The notes below the pieces were generated by a model. The model did no database searches. It was not told the DNA's origin and saw only the letters and a list, made by a program, of their open reading frames with translations. Made by a program: the position numbers and the translations under genes. Positions 1 to 5,616 of a stretch of 10,096 nucleotides of DNA are shown here, in pieces. Source of the DNA: DATECU01 sp035286745 (GTDB taxonomy: Bacteria > Acidobacteriota > Vicinamibacteria > Fen-336). Location: positions 1 through 10,096 of the forward strand of contig DATECU010000181.1 of assembly GCA_035286745.1 (NCBI GenBank), read 5' to 3'. Position 1 is the stretch's first letter; each line of letters starts with the position of its first letter.

Positions 1-2
1 CC

Positions 3-770
3 CGGGTCCGCCGGACCGCCGAGCCCCAGCCCATCATCCACAAGGACCTGAAGCCCGTGGTCTACGTGTTCGGCGATCTGGCCGGCGAACGCGAGAGCCC
101 GGTCTATGCTCTGGCCGCGCTCAACGCCAAGCTGGACGCCCTGCCCGCGGGGGCACGGGTACAGCGTTATGCGGTCGAGGCTCCCGAGACCCAGGACCGG
201 AAGGCGCTGAAGTGGGACGGAGAGTGGCAGATCACCTACGACGTCTTCCGCGATCTGGGCATCGCCTTCGCCGTGGTCCTGGTGCTGATCGCCATCCTGG
301 TCATCGGCTGGTTCCAGTCCTTCACGGTGCCGCTCGCCATCTTGTTGCCCATCCCGCTCTCCCTGATCGGCATCCTGCCCGGGCACTGGGTCTTCGGCGC
401 CTTCTTCACCGCAACCTCCATGATCGGCTTCATCGCCGGCGCCGGCATCATCGTCCGGAACTCCATCATCCTGGTCGACTTCATCGAGCTGAAGCTGCGC
501 CAGGGGATGAGCCTCGAAGAAGCGGTGGTCGAAGCCGGCGCGGTCCGCTTCCGCCCCATGCTGCTCACCGCCGCCGCGGTGGTGGTGGGATCGTTCGTGA
601 TCCTGTTCGATCCCATCTTCCAGGGGCTGGCCATCAGCCTGATGATGGGCGAGGTGGCGGCGACCCTGCTGTCGCGGATTGCGGTGCCGGTCGTCTACTA
701 CCTGCTCGCCCGCGGCGGCCGCGCCGCCGCGCTCAGGGCAGAGGGCCTGGCGCCGGCCGTCCCGGCGTAG
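3..770 (+). CDS. RND-family efflux permease, C-terminal part (5' end outside window)
   Basis: This is the last 255 residues of an RND (AcrB/HAE-type) inner-membrane proton-driven efflux permease; the reading frame is open from the window edge. It begins in the second large periplasmic loop and then shows five hydrophobic segments (about residues 85-101, 107-127, 133-160, 186-203 and 206-236), matching TM8-TM12 of the family. The segment GAGIIVRNSIILVDFIE (147-162) and the RFRPMLLTA stretch (182-190) are the conserved TM10 and following-loop signatures of RND permeases. The C-terminus is short and ends with an Ala/Arg-rich tail. Full-length members have roughly 1000-1100 residues, so about three quarters of the gene lies upstream. 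The substrate cannot be told from this part. The downstream DUF2892 and P-II-like genes on the same strand suggest a link to metal or small-molecule efflux, by analogy with described clusters. The family call is firm; the subclass is not. Confidence 0.93.
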   Translation, partial: RVRRTAEPQPIIHKDLKPVVYVFGDLAGERESPVYALAALNAKLDALPAGARVQRYAVEAPETQDRKALKWDGEWQITYDVFRDLGIAFAVVLVLIAILVIGWFQSFTVPLAILLPIPLSLIGILPGHWVFGAFFTATSMIGFIAGAGIIVRNSIILVDFIELKLRQGMSLEEAVVEAGAVRFRPMLLTAAAVVVGSFVILFDPIFQGLAISLMMGEVAATLLSRIAVPVVYYLLARGGRAAALRAEGLAPAVPA

Positions 771-822
771 ACACGGCAATGAACCGCAAAGACACAAAGG
801 GCGCAAAGAACGGACACGGCAA
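770..822 (+). repeat. CGCAAAG-type short repeat flanked by a 10-bp direct repeat
   Basis: Three imperfect 8-9 nt units (CGCAAAGA, CACAAAGGG, CGCAAAGAA) run through 785-810. This A-rich island contrasts with its surroundings. The block is bracketed by two exact copies of GACACGGCAA, at 770-779 (starting on the last base of the efflux stop codon) and 813-822. From memory, similar CGCAAAG/CACAGAG strings are frequent in intergenic DNA of several GC-rich lineages. The flanking copies could be a target duplication or chance. Confidence 0.5.
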
Positions 823-872
823 CAGCACCCACAGAGAGACGGACTTGGAGGGGCGGATCGCCCGGTCGCCGT

Positions 873-907
873 GGCTGAATGCTGATCGCTGTTTGCTGAT
901 CGCTACC
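873..907 (+). repeat. Heptamer-periodic GCTGA repeat
   Basis: Five consecutive 7-nt units of the form NGCTGAN can be laid out: GGCTGAA, TGCTGAT, CGCTGTT, TGCTGAT and CGCTACC. The same heptamer, in both orientations, recurs at 4183-4217 and 4273-4293 in the other repeat-rich spacer. It does not look coding and lies between the efflux permease and the DUF2892 gene. Confidence 0.5.
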
Positions 908-959
908 ACGTTTCGAGGGAACGGGTGGTCCTTGGGGGATCCGGGAAGCATGACGTGGG

Positions 960-977
960 GGCGCAGCTTGCTGCGCC
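960..977. repeat. 18-bp inverted repeat GGCGCAGC-TT-GCTGCGCC
   Basis: The arms are perfect over 8 bp with a 2-nt centre, and the element ends 20 nt before the DUF2892 start codon. It could be an operator dyad for the downstream genes. It could also be part of the same dispersed-repeat mosaic as 770-822 and 873-907, since similar GCGCAGC/GCTGCGC palindromes are frequent in intergenic DNA. The 2-nt loop argues against a simple RNA terminator hairpin. Confidence 0.45.
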
Positions 978-997
978 TTGCACAGGGAGACAGAGAG

Positions 998-1213
998 ATG
1001 ACCGTTGAGCGTGGGCTTCGAACCATGGCTGGGAGCTTCGTGCTGCTCTCACTGGCGTTAGGCTACTGGGTGCACCCCGGATTCCTCTGGTTCACCGCCT
1101 TCGTGGGGGCCAACCTCTTGCAGTCGGGCTTCACCAACGCCTGCCCCGCCATGACCCTGTTCCGGAAGCTGGGGCTCAGGGACGGCTGCCGCCACGAGGC
1201 GGCCGGCCACTGA
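998..1213 (+). CDS. DUF2892 (YgaP-type transmembrane domain) small membrane protein
   Basis: This 71-aa protein matches the DUF2892 pattern: a short N-terminus with the VERGLRTMAGS motif, a first hydrophobic helix (about 12-27), a second (about 30-48) containing the typical FVGANLLQSGFTNACP motif with its conserved Cys, and a short charged tail. In other proteins this domain forms the membrane hairpin of rhodanese fusions such as YgaP; stand-alone copies are common and of unknown function. The start at 998 is chosen because AGGGAG (984-989) sits 8 nt upstream and the family motif begins right after the Met. The same frame is open much further upstream, but that part crosses the efflux gene and repeat DNA. 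The stop is 16 nt before the P-II-like gene, so the two are probably co-transcribed. Confidence 0.85.
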   Translation: MTVERGLRTMAGSFVLLSLALGYWVHPGFLWFTAFVGANLLQSGFTNACPAMTLFRKLGLRDGCRHEAAGH

Positions 1214-1229
1214 GGCTACGGAGTCGAGC

Positions 1230-1520
1230 ATGAAGGCCATCGTCGTCATCACCGATTCCGACGCGATCCCGGCCTTCGAGCGCGCCCTCCTCGAGTCGGG
1301 CGACCGCGGCTTCACCGTGGTCCCCACCGTCTGGGGCCGAGGCAAGACCGGTTTCAAGGCCGGCGACCGCGTCCACCCGGGCGGGTCGAGCCTGCTCTTC
1401 ACGGTGGTGGCCGAGGAGGAGCACACGGCCGTCCTGGCTTTGGTCCGGGAGGTCCGGGACCGGGCCGGGGCGCGCGAGCTGACGAAGATCTACGTCACCG
1501 GGGTGGAGGAAGCGGACTGA
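1230..1520 (+). CDS. P-II-like (PII-NG type) small signalling protein
   Basis: This 96-aa protein has the ferredoxin-like layout of P-II proteins: strand MKAIVVITD, a helix (about 11-24), a second strand GFTVVPTVWGRGKTG (27-41) that mirrors the GlnB 'TVTEVKGFGR' region, a shortened T-loop region with GDRVHPGG (44-51), strand SSLLFTVVAEE, a helix (about 64-78), and a final strand KIYVTGVEE. The GlnB uridylylation tyrosine context (YRGAEY) is absent, so classical nitrogen signalling is unlikely. The P-II 'new group' (PII-NG) is known to be encoded beside heavy-metal/RND efflux genes, which fits the permease and DUF2892 genes just upstream. A role as nucleotide- or metal-responsive partner of the pump is inference. 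A weak purine-rich ribosome site (CGGAG) precedes the ATG. The gene ends 32 bp from the convergent TonB-domain gene. Confidence 0.72.
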   Translation: MKAIVVITDSDAIPAFERALLESGDRGFTVVPTVWGRGKTGFKAGDRVHPGGSSLLFTVVAEEEHTAVLALVREVRDRAGARELTKIYVTGVEEAD

Positions 1521-1552
1521 CCGCTGCGGCCGAGCAGGCTGCGGGGTCGCGC

Positions 1553-2488
1553 CTACCGAATGCGGGTCGGGCCGATCTCGCTGTGGAAGTTCACGGTGAC
1601 CTTCATGCTCGTCGGGACCGGGCAACCCTGGAGTCGCGCCGGCTGGTATCGCCACAGGTTGACGGCGCTGGCCGCCGCGACCGCCATGCGGGTCTCAGCC
1701 GGCGCATCGAGCACCCTGAGGTGTTGAACAGCTCCGTCTGCCCCAATCAGCGCCTCCAGCAGGACGGTTCCAGATCTTCCGAGGTCCCTTCCGGGGAAGA
1801 TCGGCGGCCGCGAGACGAGCCTCTTCGGTTCATCGAGGCCGTGCTTGGCTCCGTCCGCCGCTGCAGACGGCGTGCATTCCGGATGGCCCTCCTGTGCGTT
1901 GGACCTCTCGTCCCCCGAGGCCCAGGTAACGGGAACCGGGCGCCCCTCCTCCCCCATGCGCTCGGCAAGGCGATCGAAGAACCAGACCGCCACCGGCTCG
2001 AAGGCGTACCAGGTCCGGGGCCGGGCGCCGCGGCTCTGGGCCACCGCGTCGACGTACACTCGCGCCGGCTCCACGAAAGGGGACACGAAGAGGTTCAGTT
2101 GGAACTCCTCGGCCCGAGCCCCCGCCTCCAGCGACTGGGGCTCCAGGCCGTTCCGCCTTTGCCGTGACAGGGACTGCCACTTTGTCGTCAGCACCTGCGC
2201 TTGCTGGTCGCGGCTCTCGACGGACAACCCGAGATCCCGCACCAGCACCTGCAAGCTCTCCCAGGTCGACGGGGACGATGCACGATACAGGCGCGCTCGG
2301 GTCCGTTGCAGAACCGTCGCTGGCCGCGGACGGCCCTTCAACAGCAACAGCCCACGCGTGCTGGGCGAAGCCTCCGGTGGGAGCGGCGCGGGAGACGGCT
2401 CCACGGGCTCCTGGGCAAAGGCAGGCACCCCGAGCCACAAGACCCCAGCTACGATCACCGCACCAGGAGCCGTACGAAGCAAGGGCAT
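1553..2488 (-). CDS. Secreted protein with C-terminal TonB domain
   Basis: This 311-aa protein starts with a Sec signal peptide: Arg5, a hydrophobic core at about 8-22, and probable cleavage after AFA at 23-25. A Pro/Glu-rich linker follows (26-44). Residues about 55-185 form a mixed alpha/beta region of unassigned family. Residues about 228-303 (from PPIFPGRD to KVTVNFH) fit a TonB_C fold, including the strand-turn 'GTVLLEALIGADGAVQHLRVL' region and the NLWRYQPA motif typical of TonB C-termini (variants of 'W.f.PA'). Unlike true TonB, it has a cleavable signal instead of an uncleaved N-terminal anchor, and no long Pro-rich spacer. It is therefore more like periplasmic 'energy transducer TonB'-labelled proteins of unknown function. 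It is last in a minus-strand set, 31 bp after the 75-aa gene. No strong ribosome site is visible. Confidence 0.8.
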   Translation of the reverse strand: MPLLRTAPGAVIVAGVLWLGVPAFAQEPVEPSPAPLPPEASPSTRGLLLLKGRPRPATVLQRTRARLYRASSPSTWESLQVLVRDLGLSVESRDQQAQVLTTKWQSLSRQRRNGLEPQSLEAGARAEEFQLNLFVSPFVEPARVYVDAVAQSRGARPRTWYAFEPVAVWFFDRLAERMGEEGRPVPVTWASGDERSNAQEGHPECTPSAAADGAKHGLDEPKRLVSRPPIFPGRDLGRSGTVLLEALIGADGAVQHLRVLDAPAETRMAVAAASAVNLWRYQPARLQGCPVPTSMKVTVNFHSEIGPTRIR

Positions 2489-2519
2489 GCGGGAATCTAC
2501 CGCGCACCGGCGGGCAGCG

Positions 2520-2747
2520 TCAAGGGTTCAGCGGGGTGACGAAAGCCCAAACGTCGATGTCTCGGGCTTCCCGCAGCATCTTGCCCAGCAGTCGTAACCG
2601 ATCGTGCTCGTCCGGACCCTGAAGCCGCTGCCTCAGCTCCGCAATCGACAGGTCCTCGTCCCACGAGAAGCAGGGCCTCAAGTCCTCCTGCCGGAGATCC
2701 ACCGTCAGCGGCCGCAAGCGAATAACCCTCCGCCCGCAGCTTGGCAC
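2520..2747 (-). CDS. Small hypothetical protein, possibly C-terminally truncated
   Basis: The product is a soluble, charged protein of at most 75 aa with no signal or membrane segment. It carries a recognisable stretch WDEDLSIAELRQRL (29-42), then a helix-forming LGKMLREARDIDVWAF (54-69). I recall this pattern from the N-terminal half of longer uncharacterised bacterial proteins, in which 'ARD.DVW.F.TP' continues into further helices. Here it ends five codons after AFV, so a C-terminal truncation or frameshift is possible. The GTG at 2747 lies 10 bp after the NnrS-like stop. A TTG at 2717 has the better ribosome site (GGAGG about 9 nt upstream) and would give 65 aa beginning at RPLTVDLR; the true start is uncertain. 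Tight spacing on both sides supports co-transcription with the membrane protein and the TonB-domain gene. Confidence 0.62.
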   Translation of the reverse strand: MPSCGRRVIRLRPLTVDLRQEDLRPCFSWDEDLSIAELRQRLQGPDEHDRLRLLGKMLREARDIDVWAFVTPLNP

Positions 2748-2757
2748 GTGGCCCCGG

Positions 2758-4098
2758 TCAGGCTACGTCGGCGGACCGCGCCGGCCGCTTCCAGAGCCGA
2801 GCCAGCATCACCGCGATGCTCAGGGCGTTGGCCACGGTCGCCAGGGTCAGGCCGATGGCCCCCAGGCGCGTTAGCCAGGGCAGCCCGAGACCCAGCCCCG
2901 CGGCCAGGCCGGGTACGCCGCCCGACCACAAGGCAAAGACCGTGACCTGCAAGGCATACGACGGCGCGCGGTGGAGCGGCGGCATCGTCATCTTGAAGTC
3001 TCGATCGGCGAAGCCCCAGAGCCAGAAGGCGAGCGGCAGCAGGCGGGAGGCGACACCCACCACCATCTGGCACAGGAAGCCCAGGAGGCCGAAGACGCCG
3101 TAGACCAGGAACCGGCGGCCCGAGACGCCGGAGGGCGCGGCCCAGGCCAGCCAGACGCCTAGCGAGGCGGTCAGCACCAGGTAGACCACGGCTTGAAGCG
3201 CGTGGAGCACGCCAAGATCGGGCTGGCGAAGCTCGCGCGGGGCGGGCCTGCGGTGGCGCAGCATGAAGATCAGGCGGGAGAGAAAGGCCAGGATCCCGGC
3301 CGCCACCAAGAGCGCCGCCACCCCCGCCACGGTGCCCCCAAGCGGAATGGCTACCACCAGGCTCAGCACGCCGAGTTCGGTGAGCAGGCTGGCAGCCCAG
3401 ACCACCCGGCCTCGGGGCATGGCCGCCGGAAGGACCATCGGGATCATGCGAGAGCCGACGCCGATCACGATCATGAGGCCCCAGCCCACCGCGGCCAGGT
3501 GCGCGTGAGCGAACACCGATCGCAGGTGCAAGCCGGGCAGGAGAGGCGTCAGCTTGTTGAGGCCGAGCAGCAGTCCGTAGAGGCCGGCAAGCAGCAGGTT
3601 GACCAGAGCGAACGCGATAGGCGCCTTGACCTCGGGTGGCAGCCGAGCCGCCGGCAGCTCACGCAAGACCCGGATCACCGGCTGGCCCATGCCCAGGATG
3701 GTGAGGGCGGCGGCCCAGGCCATCCCCCGCGGAGCGTCCAGCCAGAAGTGCCCGATCAGGCCGGAGACGCCCAACGCGAAGGCCCAGAACCCCGCGTGGT
3801 CCAGTGGTGAGGCGGGAAGCCGCATGCGCAGCGCCAGCGGCCCCACCAGGTAGAGGGAGCCCAGGATGGCGGCGCTCAGAAAGCCCAGGGTCACCAGGTG
3901 GACCACCGCCAGCATCCGCGGCTGATAGAAGGAAGCCCCCAACCCGACCGGATCTGTCGCCAGCATCGCACCGGCGGTGGCGAGCGAGAGGTGAGCGAGA
4001 GCGAAGTAGAGGAGCGGTACGAAGCGTGCCGGCATCAGGCCGAGGTTGTCGTGGGGCGGCGCCGTCCGGTGGGTGCGGAGCCAGGGAAAGAGCCTCAC
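2758..4098 (-). CDS. NnrS / haem-copper-oxidase-I-like polytopic membrane protein
   Basis: This 446-aa protein has about 12 hydrophobic segments from residue 25 to 437. Its histidine motifs resemble NnrS proteins and distant haem-copper oxidase subunit I: AVVHLVTLGF (65-73, His67), FAHAHLAAVGW (196-206, His198 and His200) and VLHAL (298, His299). Two copies of a G-V-x-S-R-hydrophobic-hydrophobic-P motif (GVGSRMIP 213-220 and GVASRLLP 348-355) suggest internal duplication. NnrS proteins are haem- and copper-containing inner-membrane proteins linked to nitric-oxide stress and denitrification. Membership here is by resemblance, and an oxidase-like protein without catalytic function is the alternative. 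The start is a GTG at 4098; ATG at codon 22 (4035) is the alternative. No Shine-Dalgarno is seen. A TATAGACT stretch lies 6 nt upstream on this strand (4105-4112), so a leaderless start is possible. It leads a three-gene minus-strand set. Confidence 0.72.
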   Translation of the reverse strand: MRLFPWLRTHRTAPPHDNLGLMPARFVPLLYFALAHLSLATAGAMLATDPVGLGASFYQPRMLAVVHLVTLGFLSAAILGSLYLVGPLALRMRLPASPLDHAGFWAFALGVSGLIGHFWLDAPRGMAWAAALTILGMGQPVIRVLRELPAARLPPEVKAPIAFALVNLLLAGLYGLLLGLNKLTPLLPGLHLRSVFAHAHLAAVGWGLMIVIGVGSRMIPMVLPAAMPRGRVVWAASLLTELGVLSLVVAIPLGGTVAGVAALLVAAGILAFLSRLIFMLRHRRPAPRELRQPDLGVLHALQAVVYLVLTASLGVWLAWAAPSGVSGRRFLVYGVFGLLGFLCQMVVGVASRLLPLAFWLWGFADRDFKMTMPPLHRAPSYALQVTVFALWSGGVPGLAAGLGLGLPWLTRLGAIGLTLATVANALSIAVMLARLWKRPARSADVA

Positions 4099-4182
4099 TC
4101 GCCAAGTCTATACGCGCGGGCTCTCGGCGCCGGACGGAACGACCGGATGCACCACTGGACACGAAGGGACTGCGCACGGCGG

Positions 4183-4293
4183 TCAGCAGTCAGCAGTCAG
4201 CTATCAGCTATCAGCAACGGAAGACTCCCGAGGCTGGGCAACGCGAGGCCGGAAACCCCGGCGCTCAGCCGACCGCTGACCGCTGATCGCTGG
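4183..4293. repeat. Inverted pair of heptamer-repeat arrays (TCAGCNN / NCGCTGA)
   Basis: Positions 4183-4217 hold five tandem 7-nt units (TCAGCAG twice, TCAGCTA twice, TCAGCAA). About 55 nt later, 4273-4293 holds three units in the opposite orientation (CCGCTGA twice, TCGCTGG). The two arrays are partly complementary and could fold into a long imperfect stem-loop. They occupy the spacer between the radical SAM stop and the NnrS-like start. They match the unit at 873-907, so this is a dispersed repeat rather than a gene-specific signal. Confidence 0.6.
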
Positions 4294-4321
4294 CAGCTAC
4301 CCCGTGGGACACCTACCGCCG

Positions 4322-5467
4322 TCAGACGGCGCGGGCGAGGCTGGGTTCGCCGGTCGGCACCGGCTCGTAGGCGCACCAGGGGTCGGTCTCGAAGGGGTCC
4401 TGGGTGAGAGCGTAGGCCCGGGATCTGGAGCCCCCGCAGATGGTGCGAAACTCACAGCGCCCACAGCGGCCGAGCAGGCTGTCGGGGTTGCGGAGCCGCA
4501 CGAAGAGCGGCGAGCGCCGGTAGGCGTCGGCCAGCGACCGCTGCCGGACGTTCCCCACCGAAAGGGGCAAGAAGCCGCTGGGGAAGATCTCGCCCTGGTG
4601 CGACACGAAGAGGAAGCCGTTGCCCGAGTTGACACCGCGGGGCGCCAGGCCGACGGTGTGCCCGGGCCCCTCCGACTGGGTCAGCATTCCCGGCATGGCC
4701 ACCGAGCCCTGCGACCGGGCTCGCTCGCCGGCCGCCACCCGCTCGCGCTGCGCCACGTGGCGGCGGTAGTGCGGGGCTTCGGTGACCTTGACGATGAACT
4801 GGCCTTTCTTCTGGGTGCGGTAGATGAGATCGAAGAGCTTCTCGCATTCGGCGGCCGAGAGGCCCTGGAGAACGCTGCCCCGCCCCACCGGGATCAGGAA
4901 GAACACCTCCCAGAAGACGATGCCTAACGTTTCCACGAAGGCCGCCATCTCCTCGAGATAGGGAGCGGTGTCGCCGCAGACGGTGGTGTTGATCTGCAGC
5001 GGCAGGCCGCGCTGGCGAGCCCAGTCGGCGGCGGCCAGCGTCTTGGCGAAGGCGCCGGGGACGCCCCGGAAGGCATCGTGCAGGTCGGCCCGCGGGAAAT
5101 CGAGGCTGAGCGCCATCTGGTCGAGGCCGGCATCCTTGAGCCTCCTCACCACGTCCGGCGTCAGGCTGTCGGTGGCGGCGGGAATGGTGGCGGTCCTGAG
5201 CTCGAGGCCCTTGGCGTAGGACACCAGGTCGTAGAGGTCGGGCCGGTTCAGCGGATCGCCGCCGGTCAAGACGATGAGGGGTGTGCCCATGGCCGCCACG
5301 TCGCGCAGCAGCCGTTTGCCTTCTTCCGTCGAAAGCTCGCGGGGATCCCGCTCCGGCTTGGCCGACGCCCGGCAGTGACGACAGGCCAGCGCGCAGGACT
5401 GGGAGGTCTCCCAGATCACCAGAAACGGCGCCAGATTGAAGTCCACCACCGGCATGGCAGAACTCAT
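4322..5467 (-). CDS. Radical SAM/SPASM protein, BA_1875 (TIGR04053) type
   Basis: This is a 381-aa radical SAM enzyme. The [4Fe-4S]/SAM-binding motif CALACRHC (Cys25, Cys29, Cys32) follows the family-typical APFLVIWE. The SAM-contacting GGDP is at 69-72. A SPASM-like C-terminus carries Cys335, Cys338, Cys344 and Cys365 (CGRCEFRTICGGSRSRAYA...WCAYEP) for a second cluster. Other family landmarks are LQINTTV (157-163), TEAPHYRR (229-236), PRGVNSGNGFLFVSH (276-290) and PSGFLPLSVGNVR (296-308). Together these point to the TIGR04053 group, related to the haem-pathway enzymes AhbD and NirJ but with no established reaction. The start at 5467 is set by GGAGGA (5474-5479) spaced 6 nt away and by the family N-terminus. 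The same frame stays open far upstream, but that part is antisense-frame noise over the cytochrome gene. It follows the cytochrome gene by 149 bp on the same strand. Confidence 0.9.
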   Translation of the reverse strand: MSSAMPVVDFNLAPFLVIWETSQSCALACRHCRASAKPERDPRELSTEEGKRLLRDVAAMGTPLIVLTGGDPLNRPDLYDLVSYAKGLELRTATIPAATDSLTPDVVRRLKDAGLDQMALSLDFPRADLHDAFRGVPGAFAKTLAAADWARQRGLPLQINTTVCGDTAPYLEEMAAFVETLGIVFWEVFFLIPVGRGSVLQGLSAAECEKLFDLIYRTQKKGQFIVKVTEAPHYRRHVAQRERVAAGERARSQGSVAMPGMLTQSEGPGHTVGLAPRGVNSGNGFLFVSHQGEIFPSGFLPLSVGNVRQRSLADAYRRSPLFVRLRNPDSLLGRCGRCEFRTICGGSRSRAYALTQDPFETDPWCAYEPVPTGEPSLARAV

Positions 5468-5616
5468 CGCACGTCCTCCGAAGGTGCCCGCACGTCGCCC
5501 ATTCCCTGCAACGACAGTGCCGGGACGTTTCGTTCGCCCACCCCGATTGTAGACTGTTCGCCCTACGAATGGATTGCGCTGGCCTGGCCGGCGGCCGCAG
5601 GGTTTTCCGGGCGCGG

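Noticed and set aside
212..997. Long upstream extension of the DUF2892 frame
   Set aside because: It runs out of frame through the RND gene and then through repeat DNA; the Arg/Pro-rich translation has no protein character, and the ribosome site supports 998.
3193..3810. 205-codon plus-strand frame inside the NnrS-like gene
   Set aside because: It is extremely charged and Gln/His/Arg-rich, typical of the reverse complement of a hydrophobic membrane protein.
4183..4293. Possible CRISPR array from the tandem short repeats
   Set aside because: The repeats are 7 nt with no spacers and degenerate units, and no cas genes are nearby.
1526..4489. A 15-bp string, CGGCCGAGCAGGCTG, shared by 1520s and about 4467-4481
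   Set aside because: One copy is coding sequence of the radical SAM protein; a single shared 15-mer is expected by chance at this length and GC content.
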